The notes under the pieces are model-generated. The model was not told where the DNA came from and did no database searches. It worked only from the letters and a program-made list of their open reading frames with translations. DNA of 33,731 nucleotides, taken from assembly GCA_020354045.1 (NCBI GenBank), contig CP070639.1:2705826-2739556 (forward strand), given 5' to 3'. The stretch is from Anaerolineales bacterium (GTDB taxonomy: Bacteria; Chloroflexota; Anaerolineae; Anaerolineales; UBA4823). The stretch's first letter is position 1. Every line of letters starts with the position of its first letter. The translations under genes and the position numbers were made by a program. Below are positions 25,260 to 32,285 of the stretch, piece by piece.

Positions 25260-26207
25260 TTATAAATTCTCGAAGTCTTGGGGAGAACCCAGGTTTAGAC
25301 AGCGTACATCGCGCGATATTCGTTTGATCAAACCTGATAAGACTGACCCACTTCCGATTTCCAAGAAGGTAGTGACACCAGCTTCGATCATGTACTGGAT
25401 TGATTCTGTCCAGCGCACGCGGGAGGTTAATTGGGCTTGTAGATCTGCTCGCAACTGGGCAGCGGTTGTCAAAGGCGTAGCCGAAACATTGCCAATAACT
25501 GGAATCGCTGGGTCGATTAATCGGGCAGTATTTACCGCTTGGTTAAATTCTTCTTGCGCAGGATGCATAAGGGGTGAATGTGCTGCAATACTTACGGCTA
25601 GAGCAACCACCCTGCGTGCTTTGGCTTCTTTCGCCAGCTGCATTGCTCGATCAAGAGCAGGTGTGGCGCCTGAAATAACCACTTGGCCCGGACAGTTATC
25701 ATTAGCCACCTGAACGATTTCATCGGAGTTACTCGCTTGGGAACATATCTTTTCGAGTGTAGGTATATCTAATCCTAAAATCGCAGCCATACCGCCGGGA
25801 TTTGACAAGCCTGCTTGCTTCATTAATTTTCCTCGAGTTAGTACCAAGTCAATCACATTGCTCTGATTGATCGCCTCAGCGGCAAAAAGAGCACTTAGCT
25901 GACCCATGGAATGTCCAGCCACAAAGGATGGTTTAATCGCTGGAAAATTCTCTTTCAGGACGTGCAATACTGCTATTGAGTGTAAGAGCAAAGCGGGTTG
26001 TGTATTAATCGTATCATCAAGCTGTTCTACAGGCCCACTCCAAGCTAATGAGGAAAGAGGGAAACCCAATTGTTCATCCGCAGCTAAGAAGGTTTCCTTG
26101 GCTATAGGATGTGCTTCTGCCAGATCTTTCCCCATACCCAAGAATTGGGATCCCTGGCCTGGGAAAATGAAAGCTATTTTTCCGGAATTGTAATCCATTG
26201 CGGACAT
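25260..26207 (-). CDS. fabD: Malonyl CoA-acyl carrier protein transacylase
   Basis: This 315-residue enzyme loads malonyl groups from CoA onto ACP. Features are the FPGQGSQ opening at 15-21, nucleophile S100 in GHSMGQLSALFAA and the His of AAHSPLMHPAQ. Near the C-terminus it has FLEIGSGSVLSGLIKR. Length is normal. ATG at 26207 is used; ATG at 26198 would remove three residues and has better spacing to an upstream AGGA. It lies between rpmF, with a hairpin in between, and fabG. Confidence 0.95.
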   Translation of the reverse strand: MSAMDYNSGKIAFIFPGQGSQFLGMGKDLAEAHPIAKETFLAADEQLGFPLSSLAWSGPVEQLDDTINTQPALLLHSIAVLHVLKENFPAIKPSFVAGHSMGQLSALFAAEAINQSNVIDLVLTRGKLMKQAGLSNPGGMAAILGLDIPTLEKICSQASNSDEIVQVANDNCPGQVVISGATPALDRAMQLAKEAKARRVVALAVSIAAHSPLMHPAQEEFNQAVNTARLIDPAIPVIGNVSATPLTTAAQLRADLQAQLTSRVRWTESIQYMIEAGVTTFLEIGSGSVLSGLIKRISRDVRCLNLGSPQDFENL

Positions 26208-26222
26208 GTTCCTATATTGATA

Positions 26223-26269
26223 AAGGGGTTCGATTGGGTGGAAAGTCTACCACCATATTCGAACCCCTT
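26223..26269 (-). terminator. Hairpin between rpmF and fabD
   Basis: An 11-bp stem (aaggggttcga at 26223-26233, tcgaacccctt at 26259-26269) encloses an inner 5-bp stem (ggtgg 26237-26241, ccacc 26250-26254). It lies downstream of rpmF on the minus strand and just before the fabD start. It could terminate or attenuate rpmF transcripts; the following U-run is short. Confidence 0.5.
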
Positions 26270-26380
26270 GAGCCGTCACTGTCTTTTCCCAGCTATCAGA
26301 AAATCAGGGAATTGGCAACGCGTAATATTTTCATGAGACACCCCATGGTGTTCATACGGGTGGCTCATATGCGCAATCTT

Positions 26381-26563
26381 TTATTCTTCGACGCTGATAA
26401 CTTCGCGACCTTTATAGTGCCCACAATTTGGGCATACTGTATGTGGTAGGCGCATCTCACCACAATTTGAACACTGAACCAAATTGCGCGCTTTCAGTGC
26501 ATCATGGGCTCTGCGTCGATCGCGGCGTCCTTTGGAGATCTTTCTTTTCGGAAGAGGTGGCAT
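26381..26563 (-). CDS. rpmF: 50S ribosomal protein L32
   Basis: This 60-residue protein begins MPPLPKRKISKGRRDRRRAH, the standard L32 start, and carries a zinc-binding form with CSNC and CPNC (CxxC...CxxC). It binds 23S rRNA in the large subunit. GAAGGATGA lies about 8 nt before the ATG. A perfect sigma-70 promoter and a leader hairpin lie upstream. The link to fabD-fabG downstream is common in bacteria and ties ribosome and lipid synthesis together. Confidence 0.97.
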   Translation of the reverse strand: MPPLPKRKISKGRRDRRRAHDALKARNLVQCSNCGEMRLPHTVCPNCGHYKGREVISVEE

Positions 26564-26638
26564 CGTCTTTCATCCTTCGAGGGGAAAACACCCCAAATAT
26601 AAATATAACTGTTTACTCTAAGCAGTATTCACACGAAT

Positions 26639-26657
26639 GCCTGCCCTGTGGGCAGGC
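26639..26657 (-). promoter_or_regulatory. GC-rich hairpin at the 5' end of the rpmF leader
   Basis: Perfect 8-bp inverted repeat gcctgccc (26639-26646) and gggcaggc (26650-26657) with a 3-nt loop. The stem begins at the +1 predicted from the promoter (26657). It may be an mRNA-stabilising 5' hairpin or an operator at the start site. Confidence 0.55.
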
Positions 26658-26663
26658 TGTAAA

Positions 26664-26692
26664 ATTATACGTGTATGCTATGAGACTGTCAA
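26664..26692 (-). promoter_or_regulatory. Consensus sigma-70 promoter of rpmF
   Basis: On the minus strand the -35 TTGACA (26692-26687) and -10 TATAAT (26669-26664) are both perfect and are separated by exactly 17 bp. Predicted start of transcription is G at 26657 or A at 26658, giving a leader of about 94 nt. Confidence 0.8.
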
Positions 26693-26914
26693 GTGCAAGT
26701 CGTTGGAACGAATTCCGGTAAATGTTCGTCTAAGGATTGCTTGCCTTATGATATATTGTATATAAATACACAACTATAGAAGTTTTTAAGGTTATATCTT
26801 TTTTACAATAGTTTAGGTGATTAGTATTCTTGGAAAAGGGGCTGACTATTATTGAACTGTTATGTTAAAGGTTATGCTCTCCCAATGAGGCAGCCATCTT
26901 GAGGAGGATGTAAA

Positions 26915-27901
26915 ATGCGAAACAAGCACTTTCTTCTCGGTTTACCAGTCCTGATTATTCTATTGGTTTTATTATCCTGTAACTTACCAAGACTAGCCGC
27001 ACCGACACCTTTTTTAACACCTACTCCTGATTTAACACTGACCGCGATTTTCGACGTATTAAATACGATTGCCGTCCCTACCGAGTTTATACCTTCCCAA
27101 ACTGCCACCAGCACTCAGGTTGTTGTGAGTACTGACACCCCGGTACCAACAAATACTTTCATCCCACCCTCAGCCACATTTACCCTTGTTCCACCTACAG
27201 CCACATCCACACCTACCAATACACCCGTTTCGTATGTGGGACCAGACAAGCGGTCAGGCCCTAGCATTGGAGCATATTATATTCGCAATGAACCAACCAT
27301 TGATGGTGTGTTTGATGATTGGGATATGGATAAATACACGATATCCAGTGTTGTATATGGTGGAGACAGGTGGTCAGACGCAGATGACCTTTCAGCCAGG
27401 GTAATGTTTGGTTGGGATGATAACTATCTCTATATTGCAGCACGGGTTTTTGATGAGGAATATGTTCAAGGCGCCAGCGACGAAGATTTATTCAAGGGAG
27501 ATAGCATTGAGGTTTTGCTGGATACAAAGGTCTCAAGAGATTTTTATCTGAACAGTCTCAGCTTGGATGACTATCAACTGGGTATGTCGCCGGGCAATCC
27601 AAATCCTGGAGTAGATACTGAAGCTTACTTGTGGTATCCACGGAATGAAGCAGGCTCGCAGAATAAGGTGAAAATTGGAGCCATGAGTACTGAGGAAGGT
27701 TATCGGATAGAGGTAAAGATCCCTTGGGACTTATTTGGAATCACGCCGGATATCGGACAGCATTATGGTTTTGCATTCTCGGTATCAGACAATGATCGCG
27801 CGAGCGAGGATATCCAGCAATCAATGATTTCTAGCATGGCGACTCGCGTGCTCACAGATCCAACAACCTGGGGTGACCTGGTACTGATGGGACAACCATA
27901 A
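26915..27901 (+). CDS. Lipoprotein with Thr/Pro linker and CBM9-like domain
   Basis: This 328-residue protein has a lipoprotein signal with lipobox LLSC (C22). A low-complexity Thr/Pro/Ser linker (about 30-106) follows, then a beta-sandwich (about 120-326). NEPTIDGVFDDWD opens this domain; DDLSARVMFGWDDNYLYIAARVFDE and FKGDSIEVLLD follow. These are signatures of CBM9-like (carbohydrate-binding, cytochrome-fold-type) domains, often found on surface or secreted proteins. No catalytic domain is seen, so it probably binds sugars or another ligand at the cell surface. GAGGAGG lies about 8 nt before ATG 26915. The gene is alone: divergent from rpmF and convergent with the thioredoxin-like gene. Confidence 0.85.
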   Translation: MRNKHFLLGLPVLIILLVLLSCNLPRLAAPTPFLTPTPDLTLTAIFDVLNTIAVPTEFIPSQTATSTQVVVSTDTPVPTNTFIPPSATFTLVPPTATSTPTNTPVSYVGPDKRSGPSIGAYYIRNEPTIDGVFDDWDMDKYTISSVVYGGDRWSDADDLSARVMFGWDDNYLYIAARVFDEEYVQGASDEDLFKGDSIEVLLDTKVSRDFYLNSLSLDDYQLGMSPGNPNPGVDTEAYLWYPRNEAGSQNKVKIGAMSTEEGYRIEVKIPWDLFGITPDIGQHYGFAFSVSDNDRASEDIQQSMISSMATRVLTDPTTWGDLVLMGQP

Positions 27902-27941
27902 ACAAAGAGTTGCGTTTGCATCTGGGTATTTGAACTGCCTG

Positions 27942-28775
27942 TCAAAACAATACCGAAGCTAATTCCTGACGGTATTGGCGTGTGAGCGGATTTTGTTCAC
28001 CAAACAATTCCAGCAGTCCCAGAAAAACTTGTCGCACTTCTCCGTGACGAAAGCGCTTATCCTCACGTAATATATCCAGCATACCATCAAGTGCGGCTGG
28101 TATGTTTCCACGTCTGGCTAAATTGATGGACCGTGTGTATGCTGCTTCAAGTGGATGCTCATCAAGAGTGATTTTTATTTCCATGTCCATCATGGCATCG
28201 GCAAGCGGAATTAGACCCTGTGCTTGGCTGTATTCCTGACTGGCTGGAAAGTTTTGTAGAATTTCCTGTGCTTCCCCAGGCATACCTTGAATCAGAAGTG
28301 ATTTTGCCAATCCCAATTGGGCAATCGAGCTGCTTGGTTTATCTTTTAATACTCTGCGATATGCCTGTTCGGCGTGTGGATAATTCTCTAACCGATAGAG
28401 ACTTTGTGCTTTTTCTAAATCAAGATCACTCGGACTTGGGGCGATAGCACGTAGAAAATCTCGCAAGCGAGGCTCTGGTTGTAAGCCAGTAAATTCTGAA
28501 ACAACACGCCCATCTCGAAAGGCTTTAACAGCAGGGATACTGCGAATATCATAGCGCGAAGCTAATTTTGGGTTTTGGTCTACGTTTAACTTGGCTAATC
28601 GAAATGAACCTTGAGCTTCTGTGGTAATGAGCTCTAATAAAGGACCCAGAGTTCGACACGGAATACACCACTCCGCCCAAAAATCTACAACCACAGGAAT
28701 TTTTTGAGAAAACTGGATAACTTGATATTCAAAATCAGATTCCGAAACTTCAACAATGAAATCGGATGCCATCAT
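27942..28775 (-). CDS. Thioredoxin-TPR protein (CnoX/YbbN-like)
   Basis: This protein of about 277 residues has an N-terminal thioredoxin domain (about 8-110) with WCIPC (C37, C40) and the cis-proline loop SIPAVKAF. A helical TPR-like region (about 118-277) follows, including LYRLENYPHAEQAYRRVL. This is the build of CnoX/YbbN, a chaperone-redoxin that protects clients from oxidation and passes them to chaperonins. An intact CxxC suggests it is redox active, unlike E. coli YbbN. The start at 28775 follows GGAG by 8 nt; a longer frame from 28874 has a polar, unconserved extension and is less likely. Confidence 0.88.
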   Translation of the reverse strand: MMASDFIVEVSESDFEYQVIQFSQKIPVVVDFWAEWCIPCRTLGPLLELITTEAQGSFRLAKLNVDQNPKLASRYDIRSIPAVKAFRDGRVVSEFTGLQPEPRLRDFLRAIAPSPSDLDLEKAQSLYRLENYPHAEQAYRRVLKDKPSSSIAQLGLAKSLLIQGMPGEAQEILQNFPASQEYSQAQGLIPLADAMMDMEIKITLDEHPLEAAYTRSINLARRGNIPAALDGMLDILREDKRFRHGEVRQVFLGLLELFGEQNPLTRQYRQELASVLF

Positions 28776-29200
28776 GCAAGAATCTCCACTTGATTGTTGT
28801 TTATTGAGTTTTCTAATACTAAGATGCACATTTTTTAACTTGCCACAAAATTTTTTGTTACTTAAGTTTATCAAATGAGTATAAGAATATTATAAAAGAC
28901 TCGTGAAGTCAGAATATCACTGGTATGACCAGGTGACCAGGCTATTTATCCGATCCAGGAGCAAACAATCTACGCAATAGAAATCTGTGGATTTTTATTG
29001 TCTTCTTTTGATAAATAGCGTATTTCGAGCCATTGACATGTTATATGGTGTTTAAGAGGATTGGATGGTAAGTCCTATGATATGTAGAGCCCTCTCTCCA
29101 ACTACCTATTTGGTAATACCTTGATAACGCTGATAAGATAACAAGAACCATATGTTGTCACAAGTTACATTGATATAATACCCGTAAAAAGGAGGCTAAC
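28776..29200. other. Divergent intergenic region, thioredoxin-like / flavin reductase
   Basis: This 425-bp stretch has no gene I can support. It holds a tandem 8-bp repeat, tgaccagg twice, at 28926-28941. An AT-rich dyad acaaaa-tt-ttttgt lies at about 28845-28858, and a minus-strand TATAAT lies at 28894-28889 without a good -35. The extended -10 of the flavin reductase gene is near the right edge. Confidence 0.5.
29171..29179 (+). promoter_or_regulatory. Extended -10 promoter of the flavin reductase gene
   Basis: tgatataat matches the extended -10 consensus TGnTATAAT perfectly. The start of transcription would be near 29186, about 15 nt before the ATG, with AAGGAGG in that short leader. No -35 at a suitable distance is seen (ttgtca at 29155 is only 13 bp away), which is compatible with an extended -10 promoter. 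Confidence 0.5.
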
Positions 29201-29692
29201 ATGTCAGAAGACCCAATCAAGGATGCTCTTAATCTAATGCCATATGGGTTTTACTGCATCACGAGTACAGATGGGGATGATTTCAATGCGATGGTAGCAA
29301 ACTGGGTCAGTCAGGTATCATTCGACCCACGTTTAGTTGCCTTAGCTTTGCAGAAGAAGAGCTATACTCACACTGTGATTCAAAAAGGTAAAGTGCTTGC
29401 GATCAATTTGTTTCTTAAGAAAGACAGCGAACTTATAAAACCTTTTTCGAAAAGCCGTAATAAAAACCCAGCTAAAATGGAGAACGCCGATTATACCCTC
29501 AGTCCAGAGACAAGTTGTCCAATAATAACTGGAGCTGCCGCGTATCTGGAGTGTAAATGTATAGATATCGTTGATATCCAGGGAGACCATGATTTGGTGA
29601 TAGGCGAGATCGTAGGTGCAGGTATCATGAAATCGGGCGAAGCGCAGGATATTCTCACCTTACCCGATCTGGGTTGGAACTACGCAGGCTAA
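29201..29692 (+). CDS. Flavin reductase family protein
   Basis: This 163-residue split-barrel FMN-binding protein shows NAMVANWVSQVSFDPRLVALALQ, the classic flavin-binding segment of the flavin reductase (DIM6/NTAB) family. HTVIQKGKVLAINLF and a central GAAAYLECKC strand follow. It likely reduces or carries FMN with NAD(P)H or serves an iron/redox partner. AAGGAGG lies 7 nt before the ATG. The gene is monocistronic, with an extended -10 promoter before it and a strong terminator after it. Which partner it serves is unknown. Confidence 0.9.
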   Translation: MSEDPIKDALNLMPYGFYCITSTDGDDFNAMVANWVSQVSFDPRLVALALQKKSYTHTVIQKGKVLAINLFLKKDSELIKPFSKSRNKNPAKMENADYTLSPETSCPIITGAAAYLECKCIDIVDIQGDHDLVIGEIVGAGIMKSGEAQDILTLPDLGWNYAG

Positions 29693-29715
29693 GAGCAGTC
29701 AACGTTAATACAATC

Positions 29716-29755
29716 AAAAGGGCTCTGGATTTCTTTGTTCTCCCAGAGCCCTTTT
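29716..29755. terminator. Bidirectional intrinsic terminator
   Basis: A 13-bp perfect stem (aaaagggctctgg at 29716-29728, ccagagccctttt at 29743-29755) has a 14-nt loop and terminal U-tracts on both strands. It separates the flavin reductase from the convergent cell-wall operon. Confidence 0.88.
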
Positions 29756-29771
29756 AATAATCACAAACCCA

Positions 29772-30191
29772 TTATTCGATATCACCTGGGTCAATGGTGC
29801 CTGGTTGCTCAACTTCGAGCACGTCCCCGTGCACATTAATCCTGACTTTAAAGCCGATCATACCCATATAAGCTCTTGTCTCAGCAGGCAGTCCTAGCTC
29901 AAAAAGTTTGTCAAACTGCTGATCAATTTGTTTTAACTGATTGGCAATTGTAGCTACGGAGAATATGTCCTCTTGACCAAGCATTTTGGCAGCTTGTGTA
30001 CTGATCAAATCCTCATGACCTTCGATTAGCTGCTTCATAGCGTCTAGTACTTGTCGATCTACCATCTCAGAGGGAATGTGTCTGCGGAAACCATTATCGT
30101 CAACCACATAGCAAGGTTCATCCCCCACGTAAGTTACCTCTGCAGGGTTACCATTTTCGTCTATCACTAATCCTTCAAATAAAGCTTTCAT
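29772..30191 (-). CDS. Hypothetical protein at the end of the cell-wall operon
   Basis: This protein of 139 residues is acidic, with no signal or membrane segment. The first 45 residues look beta-rich (MKALFEGLVIDENGNPAEV, then VGDEPCYVVDDNGFRRHIP). The middle is helical (about 46-105) and the end returns to strands (YMGMIGFKVRINVHGDVLEV). I do not recognise the family; it may be lineage-specific. ATG at 30191 is used; a TTG two codons earlier is possible, and neither has a clear ribosome-binding site. It starts 15 nt after the twin-arginine transpeptidase gene, so it is likely co-expressed with the cell-wall enzymes. Being cytosolic, a regulatory role is conceivable. Confidence 0.75.
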   Translation of the reverse strand: MKALFEGLVIDENGNPAEVTYVGDEPCYVVDDNGFRRHIPSEMVDRQVLDAMKQLIEGHEDLISTQAAKMLGQEDIFSVATIANQLKQIDQQFDKLFELGLPAETRAYMGMIGFKVRINVHGDVLEVEQPGTIDPGDIE

Positions 30192-30206
30192 TGTCAAGAA
30201 TGATAA

Positions 30207-31232
30207 TTATATTACATCTACTGAAGTGCCAAATTCCTCATAGACATATTGGTGCTGGGGTGGTACATAGGGTAAGGTCCAACGAAATATCCATTTGGCG
30301 GCTTTAGGGGTTAAATTGATACAACCATGGCTACGAGGTCGTCCGAAGTTATTGTGCCAGTAGGTGCCATGGAATGATATCCCACTCTCTGTAATATAGC
30401 ACACCCAGGGAACACCCGGTAGATCATATCCATTATAGGCCAGATTTCCAGCGGCCATATGGCGAAATGGACGTTTGTGCGAGGTGATATGACGACCGGG
30501 TGGTGTGCGGAAGTCTCCATTGCTGAATTTCGCACCAGTCGCAGTACGTGTCATAAATACTGGACGATTCCATTCGTATGCGATCACAACCTGCTCTTCA
30601 GTACGTACTTCAATTCGTTTTCCTGCATTAGGAATTTCGGGTGAAAGCGGAGCTAATTCTTCCGCAGGAATAATTCTTAGATGGGTTGCAGGCGCGTAAT
30701 AATAATATTTCCACTTGTCATCATACAACCTATACCAGGGGTCGTTTGAATCTGAATACACCAGATTCGTTACCCAGTGGGTGGTTTCGTAATAAAAACG
30801 ATAAGCTACTGGAAAAATTTGCCCGGGTCCCCAGTGCGCGTCTGTAAAAGGGACTGTTACTTCGGCAAGAACACCCTCTGCAGGGATCTCGGCGAAGGCA
30901 GGATTTATAGATGTACGAACCGGTTGAACCTGACCAGAATGGATATAGCTCTTGTGATCGATTTGGTACCAAACCCGGTTGTGGTTGGCTTCATCGTCAC
31001 CCAGCGTGACCTCTTGGATGGGAACTATCATGTCTTTCCAGAACGTTGCAATTTTGTCTGCGTTCTGCGAAGGAAAAGCAAATACTGGGACATTGTCATC
31101 AATGATGCGCCCATGTGTTTCGGCGCCTTGATAATCCCAGAACGGTTTTGTGGATAAAAAAAATCCAGCAAACCCAGCAGCACTAAATTTTAGGAATTCT
31201 CTGCGGCTGATAGAGGAAACAATGTGAGCCAT
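30207..31232 (-). CDS. L,D-transpeptidase with twin-arginine signal
   Basis: This 341-residue YkuD-type transpeptidase forms 3-3 cross-links in peptidoglycan or attaches proteins to it. The N-terminus has the twin-arginine motif SRREFLKF (9-16), followed by a hydrophobic stretch to about 27, so it should be exported folded by the Tat system encoded at 22189-23535. The middle (about 40-190) is an SH3-like region, with VPVFAFPSQNADK and WYRLYDDKWKYYY. The catalytic core is FHGTYWHNNFG and SHGCINL, with H288, H302 and nucleophile C304. It is 6 nt after the second transpeptidase gene. Confidence 0.92.
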   Translation of the reverse strand: MAHIVSSISRREFLKFSAAGFAGFFLSTKPFWDYQGAETHGRIIDDNVPVFAFPSQNADKIATFWKDMIVPIQEVTLGDDEANHNRVWYQIDHKSYIHSGQVQPVRTSINPAFAEIPAEGVLAEVTVPFTDAHWGPGQIFPVAYRFYYETTHWVTNLVYSDSNDPWYRLYDDKWKYYYYAPATHLRIIPAEELAPLSPEIPNAGKRIEVRTEEQVVIAYEWNRPVFMTRTATGAKFSNGDFRTPPGRHITSHKRPFRHMAAGNLAYNGYDLPGVPWVCYITESGISFHGTYWHNNFGRPRSHGCINLTPKAAKWIFRWTLPYVPPQHQYVYEEFGTSVDVI

Positions 31233-31238
31233 TACATT

Positions 31239-32285
31239 TTATTTGTGTATATTGACCACTGTACCTACGGACGCAAACTTGAACAACCAACCAGCGTCAT
31301 TTGTTCGTAAATTGATACATCCGTGACTCATCGGTGTACCAAAGTTGTTGTGCCAATATGTTCCGTGCAAGCCATATCCCTTATAAAAATACATTACATA
31401 GGGTACACGCGACAGATAGTAGCCCGGCCCCGACATGTCTGCGGCTTTGTATTTAACGTATATTTTGTAGGTGCCTGTTACCGTAGGGTATTGCCTGGTA
31501 CCTGTCGATACTATAAAGGTATCAATCAGCTTATCGCCGCGATAGGCATAAGTGCGTTGCTGGCTTAGATCAACATCAATCCATGCTTCGTTATCGCCAA
31601 CACCGCGAGGCCGGCCTGGATAGTTATAACCAGCATTTGCTTTTGGTTTCTTGGTTGGTTTAGGTGTTTCGGTAGGTAAAGGTGTTTCTGTAGGAGTAGG
31701 GGAGGGGGTATTAGTAGAGGTTGGGCTGGCAGTAAATGTAGGGCTGGGTGTGAAGGTTGCTGTGGCAGTATATGTTGCAGTAAATGTCGGTGTGCGGGTT
31801 TCCTTGGCCACCAGCCCTCGTGCGATTTGGAACGTGCCATTATTGCGATAGTTAATTGCTAAGCTGGGGCGAACGGTCCAGAAGAAGAGGGCAAAGGAAA
31901 TTAATAAAGCAGCGATGAGCCAGGGTGTGATAATCTGCCTCTTCATCACTAATGATTCGGATGTGATGGGATCAACGATTATCATTTTTCTGTAATCTGC
32001 CCCCGATCTTGTTGTTGGCGTTTCTGCTCTTAGTCTTTTTATAGCCCAGCGCATGCCTTTCCGAGCTCTTGCGCTTCCAGGATTCATCATTAAAACGCGG
32101 TTAAGATAGGCGATGCTCGCACGGGGATTTGAAATGGCAGCGAGAATAAGCCAGCCTTCCTCTCTTTCTGGTTCAGAGGCGACAGCTTTTTGTGCCCATC
32201 GACGAGCTTCGAGGCTATTCCCTTGGCGCAAATAATGCTGGGATTCAGTTATAAGTTGCTGATATGATGTCGGGGAAGTAGTCAT
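31239..32285 (-). CDS. Membrane-anchored L,D-transpeptidase with cytosolic TPR-like domain
   Basis: This 348-residue protein is unusual in its parts. Residues 1-90 form a TPR-like helical domain (LEARRWAQKAVASEPEREEG, ASIAYLNRVLMMNPG) that would be cytosolic. A single membrane helix (about 118-137) and an exported Thr/Pro-rich linker (about 162-214) follow, and the YkuD domain is at the end (about 230-348). Catalytic residues are H307 in LHGTYWHNNFG, H321 and C323 in SHGCINL. The C-terminal half is closely related to the transpeptidase at 30207. The start overlaps the amidase stop by 4 nt (ATGA), so the genes are translationally coupled. Confidence 0.92.
   Translation of the reverse strand: MTTSPTSYQQLITESQHYLRQGNSLEARRWAQKAVASEPEREEGWLILAAISNPRASIAYLNRVLMMNPGSARARKGMRWAIKRLRAETPTTRSGADYRKMIIVDPITSESLVMKRQIITPWLIAALLISFALFFWTVRPSLAINYRNNGTFQIARGLVAKETRTPTFTATYTATATFTPSPTFTASPTSTNTPSPTPTETPLPTETPKPTKKPKANAGYNYPGRPRGVGDNEAWIDVDLSQQRTYAYRGDKLIDTFIVSTGTRQYPTVTGTYKIYVKYKAADMSGPGYYLSRVPYVMYFYKGYGLHGTYWHNNFGTPMSHGCINLRTNDAGWLFKFASVGTVVNIHK
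31644..31802 (-). repeat. Low-complexity Thr/Pro linker-coding repeat
   Basis: This segment codes for about 53 residues of Thr, Pro, Ser and Ala in short imperfect units (TPTFTA, TPSPT, TETP). At the DNA level it has reiterated GT/TG-rich units. It spans the wall-crossing linker of the transpeptidase and can be expected to vary in length between strains. Confidence 0.7.

Larger units (their letters stand above)
26564..26914. other. Divergent intergenic region, rpmF / CBM9 lipoprotein
   Basis: This 351-bp stretch holds no gene I can support. It contains the rpmF promoter and leader hairpin. A small gggg-N6-cccc hairpin at 26581-26594 lies just before the rpmF ribosome-binding site. Around 26740-26810 it is very AT-rich. 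For the plus-strand lipoprotein gene I see GAGGAGG before the ATG but no convincing promoter; ttgaac at 26852 with tatgct at 26873 has only 15 bp between. Confidence 0.6.

Noticed and set aside
25243..25713. 156-codon open frame opposite fabD
   Set aside because: It is antisense to a clear fabD gene, has no family features and reads as a shadow frame of conserved coding sequence.
29033..29038. Isolated TTGACA before the flavin reductase gene
   Set aside because: No -10 hexamer lies at 16-18 bp; the extended -10 at 29171 is a better promoter.
31644..31802. Short repeated units resembling a CRISPR or minisatellite
   Set aside because: They are in frame and encode a Thr/Pro linker inside the transpeptidase. 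Units are irregular and have no spacers.
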